From Curtobacterium sp. L6-1 (GTDB lineage Bacteria > Actinomycetota > Actinomycetes > Actinomycetales > Microbacteriaceae): a stretch of DNA of 64,000 nt. Both the position numbers and the translations under genes were made by a program. Below, in pieces: positions 1 through 7,718 of this stretch (position 1 is the first letter of the stretch; each line of letters opens with the position of its first letter). The notes under the pieces are model-generated. The model saw only the letters and a list, made by a program, of their open reading frames with translations, was not told where the DNA came from and searched no databases. The DNA lies in NCBI RefSeq assembly GCF_018885305.1, contig NZ_CP076544.1:1302001-1366000 (forward strand), read 5' to 3'.

Positions 1-645
1 GACCGTGCGGAAGGTCATGATGTTGTCCGCCATGGTGAGGGCGTCGGCGTAGCGGAGGTCGATCTCGTTCTGGCCGGGGCCGGCCTCGTGGTGGCTGAAC
101 TCCACCGAGATGCCGAGGTCCTCGAGCATGCGGACCGAGCGCCGACGGAAGTCGTGTGCGCTGCCGCCGGGGACGTTGTCGAAGTAGCCGGCCTGGTCGA
201 CGGGCTGCGGGCCGCCGTCCTTCCACTCGCGGCTCTTCAGGAGGTAGAACTCGATCTCGGGGTGTGTGTAGAACGTGAAGCCGCGGTCGCTCGCCTTCGC
301 CAGCGTCCGCTTGAGGACGTTGCGCGGGTCGGCCACGGCGGGCTGCCCGTCCGGGGTCGTGATGTCGCAGAACATCCGCGCGGTCGGGTCCACCTCGCCG
401 CGCCACGGCAGGATCTGGAACGTGGAGGGGTCCGGGTGCGCGAGCACGTCGGCCTCGTACGACCGGGAGAGCCCCTCGATCGCCGAACCGTCGAAGCCGA
501 TGCCCTCGGCGAACGCGCCCTCGACCTCGGCCGGTGCGATGGCGACCGACTTGAGCGTCCCGATCACGTCGGTGAACCAGAGCCGGATGAACTTGATCCC
601 GCGCTCCTCGATGGTGCGGAGCACGAAGTCCGTCTGCTTGTCCAT
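1..645 (-). CDS. glnA2: Glutamine synthetase GlnA2, N-terminal part (cut by window edge)
   Basis: Type I glutamine synthetase: ATP-dependent condensation of ammonia with glutamate, cytoplasmic dodecamer. Only the first 215 residues lie in the window. The N-terminus (MDKQTDFVLRTIEERGIKFI) with the following LWFTDVIGTLKSVAIAP and EGIGFDGSAIEG segments is the beta-grasp region seen in the actinobacterial GlnA2 paralogue rather than GlnA1. The start ATG at 645 has a GAAAGG-like ribosome site just upstream. Transcription runs away from the divergent gene at 832. The GlnA2 rather than GlnA1 call rests on recalled family similarity; the catalytic half and any adenylylation tyrosine lie outside the window. 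Confidence 0.93.
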   Translation of the reverse strand, partial: MDKQTDFVLRTIEERGIKFIRLWFTDVIGTLKSVAIAPAEVEGAFAEGIGFDGSAIEGLSRSYEADVLAHPDPSTFQILPWRGEVDPTARMFCDITTPDGQPAVADPRNVLKRTLAKASDRGFTFYTHPEIEFYLLKSREWKDGGPQPVDQAGYFDNVPGGSAHDFRRRSVRMLEDLGISVEFSHHEAGPGQNEIDLRYADALTMADNIMTFRTV

Positions 646-713
646 GCACGACCTTTCCGTGTTCGCCGGGCCGCGTCGCGGCTCGCCGGAGGCCGCATCG
701 CGACCGTGCACAC

Positions 714-719
714 AGGCTA
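714..719 (-). promoter_or_regulatory. Candidate -10 box for glnA2
   Basis: TAGCCT on the minus strand, about 70 nt upstream of the glnA2 start. No convincing -35 element is visible, so this is a motif-based guess. Confidence 0.3.
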
Positions 720-831
720 GTGCCCGAGTCGCCGGTCGTGGGCGGGACGCGCGCGGTCGGAGCGCTGCGCGGCCGGTTGTCAGGGGTACCGGGGAGTATC
801 GACCGGTACCGATCCGCGAAGGAGCCCCGTC

Positions 832-1950
832 ATGGCCGTCCTCGACGCCGCCGAAGTCCTCACCCAGACCCCCATGCCGACTCCGGAGGCCCGCGGCCCG
901 CTGAGCGCTGCCGTCCTCGACGCGCTGCTCGGTGGCGCACCCGGGGAGTCGTTGCCGACCACCGCGGCCGCTGCCGTCGCCGCGTCGTCCGACGTCCTGC
1001 ACGACGACGACCTCCAGCTCGCGCTCTTCGTCCTGTACGAGCTCCACTACGGCGGGGTCATCGGCGTCGACGACCGCCTCGAGTGGGACACGACACTGCT
1101 CGCGACGCGCGCCGTGCTCGAGACGGCCCTCGAGGCCGCAGTGCGCACCGTGGTGCCGGTGCCGGAACGGCCGGAGCCCACGGCGGAGGCGGTCTCGGCA
1201 GCCCTCTTCGCGCTGACCGCGGCGGACAGCGGGCCGAGCGTCTCGCGCTGGGTGGCACGGAAGGCCGACCGTGAGCAGATCCGCGAGTTCCTCGTGCAGA
1301 AGACTGCATACACGCTGAAGGAGGCCGACCCGCACAGCTGGGCGATCCCCCGGCTGTCCGGCCGCGCGAAGGCAGCGCTCGTGGAGATCCAGTCAGACGA
1401 GTACGGCGGCGGACGCCCGAAGCGCATGCACTCGGCGATCTTCGCGCGCACCCTCCGGGCAGCGGGGCTCGACGACGCGTACGGCGCCTACGTCGACCAC
1501 CTGCCCGCGATCACCCTCGGCGCGCTCAACATGATGAGCATGTTCGGGCTGCACCGTCGGCTCCGCGGCGCGATCGTCGGGCACCTCGCCGCGTTCGAGA
1601 TGACGTCGTCGATCCCGAGCAAGCTGTACGGCGACGGCTTCCGCCGGCACGGCTTCGACGAGGACGCCACCTGGTACTTCGACGAGCACGTCGAGGCCGA
1701 CGCGGTGCACGAGCAGATCGCCGGCCGGGACCTCGCCGGCGGCCTGGTCGAGGCGGACCCGACGCTGCTCGACGACGTCATGTTCGGCGCGGCCGCCTGC
1801 CTGACCGTCGAGGGGATGGCCGGGGCGCAGCTGCTGTCGAGCTGGGAGGCCGGGCGCAGCTCGCTCCGCCGACCGATCGACGGCGACGGCGCTGCTGCCG
1901 GTGCGGTGCCCGTCCCCGCCACGACGGGCGGTGTCGGCGATGTCGCGTGA
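832..1950 (+). CDS. Iron-containing redox enzyme family protein (heme-oxygenase-like fold)
   Basis: A 372-residue protein resembling the actinobacterial iron-containing redox enzyme family, whose members adopt a helical heme-oxygenase-like di-iron fold. Visible metal-ligand-type segments are YELHYGG near residue 67, HLAAFEMTSS near 249 and FDEHVEADAVHEQI near 283. The ATG is preceded by AAGGAG at a good distance. The end overlaps the start of the CDGSH gene by 11 nt, so the two are probably co-translated; such pairs are common in actinobacteria. Substrate and reaction are unknown; oxidative cleavage of a small or lipid-like molecule is plausible from the fold alone. Confidence 0.8.
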   Translation: MAVLDAAEVLTQTPMPTPEARGPLSAAVLDALLGGAPGESLPTTAAAAVAASSDVLHDDDLQLALFVLYELHYGGVIGVDDRLEWDTTLLATRAVLETALEAAVRTVVPVPERPEPTAEAVSAALFALTAADSGPSVSRWVARKADREQIREFLVQKTAYTLKEADPHSWAIPRLSGRAKAALVEIQSDEYGGGRPKRMHSAIFARTLRAAGLDDAYGAYVDHLPAITLGALNMMSMFGLHRRLRGAIVGHLAAFEMTSSIPSKLYGDGFRRHGFDEDATWYFDEHVEADAVHEQIAGRDLAGGLVEADPTLLDDVMFGAAACLTVEGMAGAQLLSSWEAGRSSLRRPIDGDGAAAGAVPVPATTGGVGDVA

Positions 1951-2185
1951 GCGGGACGACGAGCCGTCCATCGTCGCCTACCCGGACGGCCCGTTCCTGC
2001 TCCGCGGCGACGTCGCCGTGCTCGGTCCGGACGGGCAGGAACTCCCCCGCCGACGGCGCACGGTGGCGCTGTGCCGGTGCGGGAAGTCCGTGCTCAAGCC
2101 CTACTGCGACGGCACGCACAAGCTAATCGGGTTCCGCACCGAGCCCGAACCGCCGGCTGACACCACCGGCACCGCGACGGGCTGA
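1940..2185 (+). CDS. CDGSH iron-sulfur domain protein
   Basis: An 81-residue protein with one CDGSH-type [2Fe-2S] site, [17 protein letters not shown], near residues 45-61: two Cys in C-x-C, then Cys and His in CDGTH. The site normally binds a redox-active cluster through three Cys and one His. The ATG at 1940 lies inside the upstream gene and overlaps its stop, typical of translational coupling; an upstream in-frame start at 1901 is less likely because it would lengthen the overlap. Probably supplies electrons to, or stabilises, the upstream iron enzyme (inference from context). Confidence 0.85.
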   Translation: MSRERDDEPSIVAYPDGPFLLRGDVAVLGPDGQELPRRRRTVALCRCGKSVLKPYCDGTHKLIGFRTEPEPPADTTGTATG

Positions 2186-2188
2186 GGG

Positions 2189-2374
2189 TCAGGCGTCGCC
2201 GTCGGCCGCGTCCGCACGCTCGTTGTTGGCCCGGATGCGGTCGAGGGCGTGCGCGGCCTCGTCACGGTTCGCGAACGGGCCGATGTGGTGCCGGTTCGGG
2301 GACTTGAGCCCCTGCTCGACCACACCGGTCTTGTCGTTGTACCACCACTGGGATTCGATGCGTTCGTCGCTCAT
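2189..2374 (-). CDS. Small SPOR-like domain protein
   Basis: A 61-residue protein (starts [20 protein letters not shown]) resembling short actinobacterial SPOR-domain-annotated proteins: a [13 protein letters not shown] strand, then [19 protein letters not shown]. No signal peptide or membrane segment. Its role is unknown. A TACCGT box 7 nt before the ATG suggests a leaderless mRNA. It converges on the CDGSH gene, with only 3 nt between the two stops. Confidence 0.75.
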   Translation of the reverse strand: MSDERIESQWWYNDKTGVVEQGLKSPNRHHIGPFANRDEAAHALDRIRANNERADAADGDA

Positions 2375-2381
2375 GGGCTCG

Positions 2382-2387
2382 ACGGTA
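2382..2387 (-). promoter_or_regulatory. Leaderless-type -10 box (SPOR-like gene)
   Basis: TACCGT on the minus strand, separated by exactly 7 nt from the ATG at 2374, so the transcript would begin at or near the start codon. Confidence 0.45.
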
Positions 2388-2479
2388 CCCGCGGGGCGCA
2401 CCGGGCGGACGGCGGTCCGGACGAGCGGGCAGCGGTACCCGCGGGCATGCAGGGCGGACGGCCCGCTCCGACACGCCGC

Positions 2480-2485
2480 TAGAGT
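2480..2485 (+). promoter_or_regulatory. Leaderless-type -10 box (map)
   Basis: TAGAGT, 7 nt before the map ATG at 2493, with no Shine-Dalgarno sequence between. Supports the downstream start over longer alternatives. Confidence 0.5.
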
Positions 2486-2492
2486 GGTCGGC

Positions 2493-3356
2493 ATGCCCCG
2501 GGACGAACACGGACACCTGACCGCCGGCCGGATCGCACCGCAGCGGGCCGTGCCCAGGGACATCGAGCGTCCCGAGTACGTCGGCAAGGTCGAACCGCAC
2601 GAGCACGGCCTCGGGGACACCTACACCCCGGACGAGGTCGAGCGCATCCGTGCCGCGGGCCGCATCGCCTCCCGCGCCATCGACGCCGTCGGGGAGGCCA
2701 TCCGTCCCGGCGTCACGACCGACGAACTCGACCGGATCGGCCACGAGTACGTCGTCGCCCACGGTGCCTACCCGTCCACGCTCGGCTACCGCGGCTACCC
2801 GAAATCGCTGTGCTCCTCGCTCAACGAGGTCATCTGCCACGGCATCCCGGACGACACCGTGCTGCAGGACGGCGACATCGTCAACATCGACATCACCGCG
2901 TACAAGGACGGGATGCACGGCGACACGAACCGCACCTTCGTGGTCGGCTCGGCCTCGCAGGAGGTCCAGGACCTCGTCACCCGGACGGAGGAGGCCATGC
3001 ACCGCGGCATCCGCGCCGTCGCCCCCGGCCGTCAGGTGAACGTGATCGGACGGGCCATCGAGTCCTACGCCAAGCGTTTCGGCTACGGCGTCGTGCGCGA
3101 CTACACCGGACACGGCGTCGGTCGGGCATTCCACTCCGGGCTCATCATCCCGCACGTCGACGACGTCCGCCACGACACCGTCATCGAGCCCGGCATGGTC
3201 TTCACGATCGAGCCGATGCTCACCCTCGGCCGCGTCGAGGCCGACATCTGGGCCGACGACTGGACCGTCACCACGCGCGACAAGTCGTGGACCGCGCAGT
3301 TCGAGCACACCCTCCTGGTGACCGAACGCGGCACCGAACTCCTCACCGTCTCCTGA
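2493..3356 (+). CDS. map: Methionine aminopeptidase, type I
   Basis: Removes the N-terminal methionine of nascent proteins with a di-metal centre. The 287-residue product has the pita-bread fold signatures: [11 protein letters not shown] (substrate His), [18 protein letters not shown] (two Asp ligands), [11 protein letters not shown] (His ligand), FTIEPML (Glu ligand) and the final Glu in QFEHTLLVT. The roughly 40-residue N-terminal extension is typical of longer actinobacterial MetAPs. The start at 2493 fits a leaderless promoter. ppgK follows 44 nt downstream, perhaps in the same transcript. Confidence 0.95.
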   Translation: MPRDEHGHLTAGRIAPQRAVPRDIERPEYVGKVEPHEHGLGDTYTPDEVERIRAAGRIASRAIDAVGEAIRPGVTTDELDRIGHEYVVAHGAYPSTLGYRGYPKSLCSSLNEVICHGIPDDTVLQDGDIVNIDITAYKDGMHGDTNRTFVVGSASQEVQDLVTRTEEAMHRGIRAVAPGRQVNVIGRAIESYAKRFGYGVVRDYTGHGVGRAFHSGLIIPHVDDVRHDTVIEPGMVFTIEPMLTLGRVEADIWADDWTVTTRDKSWTAQFEHTLLVTERGTELLTVS

Positions 3357-3400
3357 CCACACCACCCCCGCAGCACGACCAACGGAAGGCACCGCTCCCC

Positions 3401-4153
3401 ATGACCTCACTCGCAGTCGGCGTCGACATCGGCGGAACAGGCATCAAGGGCGCGATCGTGGACACCGAGTCCGGGCAGCTCACCACCGACCGCATCAAGA
3501 AGGCGACCCCCGAGGGCGGCAAGCCGCACGACATCGTCGACGTGGCGAAGTCGATCCTCGACGACCTCTCGCCCGCGTCCGACGTCGCGGTCGGGGTCTG
3601 CTTCCCGGCGATCGTCCGCGACGGCAAGACCATGTCGGCGGCGAACGTGTCGAAGAAGTGGATCGGGTTCGAGGCCGAGTCGCTCTTCGAGAAGGAACTC
3701 GGCCGCTCCATCCACTTCGTGAACGACGCCGACGCCGCCGGTTTCGCCGAGCAGCAGTTCGGCGCGGCGAAGGGCCGCGACGGCCTGGTCATCATGACGA
3801 CGCTCGGCACCGGCATCGGCACCGCGCTCATCAACGACGGCGTGCTCATCGTCAACGCCGAGCTCGGCCACCTCGAGATCGAGGGCGTCGACTACGAGAC
3901 GAAGGCGTCGTTCGCCGCCAAGGAGCGGGACGACCTGACCTGGAAGCACTGGGCGAAGCGCCTGCAGAAGTACTACTCGCGCCTCGAGGCCCTGCTCTCC
4001 CCCGAGCTCATCGTCGTCGGTGGCGGCGTGTCGAAGCAGCACGAGGAGTTCCTGCCGCTGCTCGACCTGCAGGCGGAGATCATCCCGGCGACGCTCCGGA
4101 ACAACGCGGGCATCATCGGTGCCGCGACCCTCGCCGCGCGCAGCACCCGCTAG
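3401..4153 (+). CDS. ppgK: Polyphosphate glucokinase (ROK family)
   Basis: Phosphorylates glucose to glucose-6-phosphate using polyphosphate and/or ATP, an actinobacterial speciality. The 250-residue ROK-fold protein begins with the phosphate-binding loop GVDIGGTGIKGAIVD (residues about 7-21), then FVNDADAAGFAEQQFG with the catalytic Asp, and TTLGTGIGTALI in the second phosphate loop. The segment ELGHLEIEG corresponds to the sugar-binding loop; it lacks the zinc-binding Cys cluster of many ROK repressors, as expected for PPGKs. The intact length matches the family. Confidence 0.93.
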   Translation: MTSLAVGVDIGGTGIKGAIVDTESGQLTTDRIKKATPEGGKPHDIVDVAKSILDDLSPASDVAVGVCFPAIVRDGKTMSAANVSKKWIGFEAESLFEKELGRSIHFVNDADAAGFAEQQFGAAKGRDGLVIMTTLGTGIGTALINDGVLIVNAELGHLEIEGVDYETKASFAAKERDDLTWKHWAKRLQKYYSRLEALLSPELIVVGGGVSKQHEEFLPLLDLQAEIIPATLRNNAGIIGAATLAARSTR

Positions 4154-4180
4154 CCGGGCGACCGCCGCTCGGCGGCCCGC

Positions 4181-4186
4181 TACACT
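4181..4186 (+). promoter_or_regulatory. -10 box of rnpB
   Basis: TACACT positioned 9 nt before the first base of the P1 helix of RNase P RNA. No clear -35. Confidence 0.5.
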
Positions 4187-4191
4187 CGTCG

Positions 4192-4562
4192 GAGCGAACG
4201 GGTCGGTGAGACGGTCGCGTCACTCCCCCGGGAGTGCCGAGGAACGTCCGGGCTCCACAGAGCAGGGCGGTGGGTAACACCCACCCGGAGCAATCCGCGA
4301 GACAGTGCCACAGAGAACAGACCGCCGGCGGCGACGTCGGTAAGGGTGAAACGGTGGTGTAAGAGACCACCAGGGGTCCGGGTGACCGGATCCGCTCGGT
4401 AAACCTCGCCCGGAGCAAGGTCAGACAGAGGATGTCGAAGCTGCTCGCTGAGTCCTCGGGTAGACCGCTGGAGGCCGACGGCAACGTCGGTCCGAGAGAG
4501 ATGGCCGTCACCGCGGCGCGAGCCGCGGGACAGAACCCGGCGTACGGCCGGCCCGTTCGCCT
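4192..4562 (+). ncRNA. rnpB: RNase P RNA, bacterial type A
   Basis: Catalytic RNA that trims tRNA 5' leaders. The 5' strand CGAACGGGUCGG (4195-4206) pairs with CCGGCCCGUUCG (4548-4559) to form P1. The conserved core GAGGAACGUCCGGGCUCC-type segment lies at 4239-4256, and the GGGUAA, ACAGAGAACAG-like and AGGGUGAAACGGU motifs at 4272-4353 are hallmark RNase P elements. Exact ends are estimated from P1 pairing. A strong terminator hairpin follows 11 nt later. Confidence 0.95.
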
Positions 4563-4572
4563 CAGGACCGTG

Positions 4573-4618
4573 CACGCACGACAGCCCGGCACCGCGAGGT
4601 GCCGGGCTGTCGTGCGTG
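4573..4618 (+). terminator. rnpB terminator hairpin
   Basis: A perfect 21-bp stem (4573-4593 with 4598-4618) closed by a GCGA tetraloop, without a following U-run. It ends 17 nt before the stop codon of the convergent gene, so it may work for both directions. Confidence 0.8.
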
Positions 4619-4634
4619 CGTGGTGGGGTCCGCG

Positions 4635-5369
4635 CTAGAGGCCGGACTCCGCCGTGCGGACCAGGATGGCGTCGCTGTCCGGGCAGAGCACGACGTCGTC
4701 CGGCGCCGCAGCGCGGATCGCCGCGAGGTCGGAGTTCGTCAGCGTGACGCCCGACGCCGTGGACACGCCACCCTGCAGGAGCGACGCACCGAAGCCGTAG
4801 CGGGCGCGCTGCCGTTCGTAGAGCGCGAGCAGGTCGGCCGGCACCGCAGCGGCGACGTCGGCACGCGCCTGCTCCGCGGCGACGCGGTCCTTCTCGAAGC
4901 GGGCGATGCCGTCGTCGCGGACCCCCATGAGCCGTCCGCGCTCCCCGTCGAGTTCGGCGAGCTGCGACTCGATGTCGCCGACCCGGGCGCGGAAGCGGTC
5001 GAGCGACTCCATCACCTCGAGCTCCTGCGTCTCGAGGTCACCGATGCGGCGGTTCAGCGAGTCGAGTTCGTTCTGCAGCCCGGCGGCGTCCTTCGCGTTG
5101 CCGACGTTCTGCAGCAGCGTGGTGTCGCGGTCGACCCGGGCCTGCGCGGTCGCGGTGTCGGACTCGAGACGGGCGAGGTCGCGCTCGGCATCCTCGACCT
5201 CACCCGTGGCCGCGACGAGCTGCGCCCGGAGCGCCACGGCACGCGTGCCGAGCTCGGTCAGGTGCTCGCCCTTCTGCAGCGAGCTGATCCGGTGCGCCAG
5301 GCGCGTGATGTCGTTGTCGAGCCGCTGGAGGTCGAGCAGGGTGGCCTGGTCCTCGGGTGATGCCTTCAT
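4635..5369 (-). CDS. Coiled-coil protein with degenerate C4 zinc ribbon (zf-RING_7/DUF164 type)
   Basis: A 244-residue protein: two long coiled-coil helices (about residues 5-190) followed by a C-terminal ribbon region. Homologues in actinobacteria usually sit next to Nif3-like and RNase H/phosphatase genes, as here (the Nif3 gene ends 2 nt before this start). Family members carry four Cys in the ribbon. Here only one Cys remains, in DDVVLCPDSDAILVRTAESG near the end, with Ser, Gly and Asp at the other places. The fold may persist without zinc. Function is unknown; nucleic-acid binding has been suggested for the family. Confidence 0.85.
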   Translation of the reverse strand: MKASPEDQATLLDLQRLDNDITRLAHRISSLQKGEHLTELGTRAVALRAQLVAATGEVEDAERDLARLESDTATAQARVDRDTTLLQNVGNAKDAAGLQNELDSLNRRIGDLETQELEVMESLDRFRARVGDIESQLAELDGERGRLMGVRDDGIARFEKDRVAAEQARADVAAAVPADLLALYERQRARYGFGASLLQGGVSTASGVTLTNSDLAAIRAAAPDDVVLCPDSDAILVRTAESGL

Positions 5370-5371
5370 GG

Positions 5372-6205
5372 TCAGGCTCCTTCGTTGGGTGCGGATGGCA
5401 GGACGGCGAAGTCCCACGGGTCGGTTCGGAGGTCGCTGACGGTCACGCGGACCCCGGCGGCGGTGCGGAGCTGGTCGGCGGCGACGTCGAGCCAGAGCCA
5501 CTCGGTGGCCCAGTGCGACGTGTCGACGAGCGCCGGGCCGTCGGACACCATCGCCTGCTCCCGGAACTCGGAGGCCGGGTGGTGGCGGAGGTCGCTCGTG
5601 ACGTACACGTCGGCTCCCCGCACGGCGGCGTTGCCCAGGTACGCGTCCCCGGCACCGGCGCACAGGGCGACGGTGCGAACGGGCCGGTCGTACTCCCCCG
5701 ACACCCGGACCCCGGTCGCCGTCGCGGGCAGGACGTCCACGATGCGCCGCGCGAGGGCACCGAGGGACGTCGGCTCGGTGAGCACCCCGACACGACCGAT
5801 GCCGGTCGCACCGTCGGCCGCGGGTTCGAGCGGCCGCTGGTCGACGAGCCCGATGCGGTCGGCGAGCACGGCGGAGGTGCCGGTCGTCACGACGTCGGCG
5901 TTCGTGTGCGCGGCGAGGAGCGCGCACCCACCGCGGACGAGGGTGGCCAGCACGCTGCCCTTGTAGGTGGACTCGTCGATGGTCGTCACCCCCCGCAGGA
6001 GCAGCGGGTGGTGCGTGACGAGCAGGTCGGCACCGAGGGCGACGGCTTCGCGCGCGGTGTCCGGGACGGCGTCGACCGCGAGGTGCACGTGCTCGACGAC
6101 GGCGTCCGGGTCACCGGAGACGAGCCCGACGGCGTCCCAGGACTCCGCCCCGGCCGCCGGCCACAGGGACTCGACGACGGACTGCAGTTCTCGGAGCGTC
6201 GGCAT
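5372..6205 (-). CDS. Nif3-like dinuclear metal centre hexameric protein (YqfO/YbgI family)
   Basis: A 277-residue Nif3-like protein. Metal-ligand motifs visible are LLVTHHPLLL near residue 68 (His-His), CALLAAHTNAD near 100 (His and Asp) and a C-terminal DTSHWATEW (His). The family forms toroidal hexamers with two metals per subunit; cellular function is unsettled. The ATG at 6205 was chosen because a TACACT -10 box lies 6 nt upstream (leaderless pattern); a longer reading would add unrelated sequence. Likely co-transcribed with the zinc-ribbon-like gene, whose start lies 2 nt after this stop. Confidence 0.9.
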   Translation of the reverse strand: MPTLRELQSVVESLWPAAGAESWDAVGLVSGDPDAVVEHVHLAVDAVPDTAREAVALGADLLVTHHPLLLRGVTTIDESTYKGSVLATLVRGGCALLAAHTNADVVTTGTSAVLADRIGLVDQRPLEPAADGATGIGRVGVLTEPTSLGALARRIVDVLPATATGVRVSGEYDRPVRTVALCAGAGDAYLGNAAVRGADVYVTSDLRHHPASEFREQAMVSDGPALVDTSHWATEWLWLDVAADQLRTAAGVRVTVSDLRTDPWDFAVLPSAPNEGA

Positions 6206-6211
6206 CCCGTC

Positions 6212-6217
6212 AGTGTA
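6212..6217 (-). promoter_or_regulatory. Leaderless-type -10 box (Nif3-like gene)
   Basis: TACACT on the minus strand, 6 nt from the ATG at 6205. Confidence 0.45.
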
Positions 6218-6243
6218 CCGAGCGGCGCGGCCCCGACCGGCGG

Positions 6244-7473
6244 TCAGCGACGGCCGACGAGGTGCAGGAGCCGGGCGACGAGACGCGACCACCAGCCGGG
6301 CCGTGCGGCGTCGGTGGCGTCCGCACGGGCCTCCTGGCCGGCGTCGGCGCGCGTCGGCTCGTCGGCCGACGTCGGGGTCTCGTCGACGGTGACGACCGGC
6401 AGCGGCGCGGCCGCAGGGACGCTCACCGAGACCACCGGCGACTCCCCGGTGTGGGCGCGGAGGACCGCGGCAAAGGCCTCGCGGTCGATGACCGTGGGGC
6501 CGGTGGCCGGCTGCACCAGCGGCGTCGGTCGGCCGGACGCCGCGAGCGGCGGCGAGACGGGCGCGACGGACAGGAGGCCCGACACCGGGCGCGCGGGCAC
6601 GTCCGGTGCGTCCGTGGTCGCGTCGCGGACGGTGGTCGCCGCGGCGGCGACGGTCCGCCGGGACCGCGTGCCGCCGTCACTGGGACGGTCGGCGCCGGAG
6701 CGGTCGGTGTCCGACGGGAGGAAATCGTGCGGCAGCTCGAGGGCGACCGGTTCGGCGACCGCGCGGTGCGGCTCGGGGACGGCCGGGCAGACCGCGCCGA
6801 GCGACATCGGCGAGGTGGCTGCACGGCGGACGGCGGCACGCTCGCGGCGGTCGGCCTCGCGGGCGGCGTCGGCGAGCAGGTCGGCGAACACCTCGCGGGC
6901 GAAGGCGCGGGCACCCTCGACCTCGGCGCTCGAGACGTCGGCGACCACGGCTTCCCAGGCGGCCAGGCGGGCGAGGTCCTCGTCCCGGACGCGGACCTCG
7001 TCCTCGAGCAGGTCGATGCGCTCGATCGTGGTGCGACCGCTGGCCGGGTCGAGCGCGACGGCGAGGTCGTCGAACCGGAGGGCGATGCGCTCGGGCGGCT
7101 CGGGGAAGGACGGGGCGCAGACGGCGACGTGGCGCGCGCGGTCACGGCGGAAGGCGCGCTCGTCGCCGGGCGTCGACTCGGGTGCCGTCGCGGTCGCCGT
7201 TGCGGAAGTGTCCGTCTCTGCGTCCGCGGCGGGACCGGGCACGACGGGCGATGCGTCGGCGGGCGTGTCGATGGGCGTCGCGTCGGCGGGCGCCGCTGCG
7301 GCGGGTGCCTCGACCGACGGGAGCACGGGGCGACGGACCGGTCCGGTGACCGGGGGCACGACGAGGTCCGCGACGTACGGCGTGCGCGTCGCCGGGGCAT
7401 CGCGCAGCCACTCCTCGAGTTCCCGACCGAAGGGGTCCACGAGGGGGGTGCGTGCACCGGACTGCGTCTCCAT
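6244..7473 (-). CDS. Hypothetical protein, Ala/Pro/Asp-rich, 409 aa
   Basis: No family recognised. The first ~35 residues are an ordered-looking segment (METQSGARTPLVDPFGREL, then EEWLRDAP), followed by a long Ala/Pro/Thr-rich low-complexity stretch. A helical segment at about residues 120-200 contains ERIALRFDDLAVALDPASG and EDEVRVRDEDLARLAAWEAV, then more disordered sequence, and a short amphipathic Trp-containing C-terminal helix (PGWWSRLVARLLHLVGRR) that could touch membrane. No signal peptide. Start chosen because a CATACT box sits 6 nt upstream. Codon use and length support a real gene; function is unknown. Confidence 0.6.
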   Translation of the reverse strand: METQSGARTPLVDPFGRELEEWLRDAPATRTPYVADLVVPPVTGPVRRPVLPSVEAPAAAAPADATPIDTPADASPVVPGPAADAETDTSATATATAPESTPGDERAFRRDRARHVAVCAPSFPEPPERIALRFDDLAVALDPASGRTTIERIDLLEDEVRVRDEDLARLAAWEAVVADVSSAEVEGARAFAREVFADLLADAAREADRRERAAVRRAATSPMSLGAVCPAVPEPHRAVAEPVALELPHDFLPSDTDRSGADRPSDGGTRSRRTVAAAATTVRDATTDAPDVPARPVSGLLSVAPVSPPLAASGRPTPLVQPATGPTVIDREAFAAVLRAHTGESPVVSVSVPAAAPLPVVTVDETPTSADEPTRADAGQEARADATDAARPGWWSRLVARLLHLVGRR

Positions 7474-7616
7474 GTGAGGAGTATGAATATCGCGCGCCCG
7501 TACGCGTCGGACATCCGCGGAGTGTCGCGCGATCCGGTGGCATGTCGCGCCGGAGGTGAGCGGCGTGTCGGCCGCTCGGTGGTCGTCGTTGACCGAGCCC
7601 GGCGGGCTGGGCTCGG

Positions 7617-7660
7617 CCTCGTTCCGGCCTCGTTCCGGACTCGTTCCGGACTCGTTCCGG
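7617..7660. repeat. Four tandem 11-bp repeats
   Basis: Four consecutive copies of MCTCGTTCCGG (first base C, C, A, A) in the 245-nt gap between the hypothetical gene and the AraC gene. A 14-bp GGGCGAGGGTCCGG motif then occurs twice nearby. Confidence 0.85.
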
Positions 7661-7718
7661 GCGAGGGTCCGGCGCCGTCGCCGTCGAGTGTCCCACCCCG
7701 TCCCGGGCGAGGGTCCGG

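Noticed and set aside
2262..3410. Long minus-strand frame opposite map
   Set aside because: Shadow of the map coding sequence: Val/Asp/Arg-rich composition and no family match, while map has all catalytic motifs.
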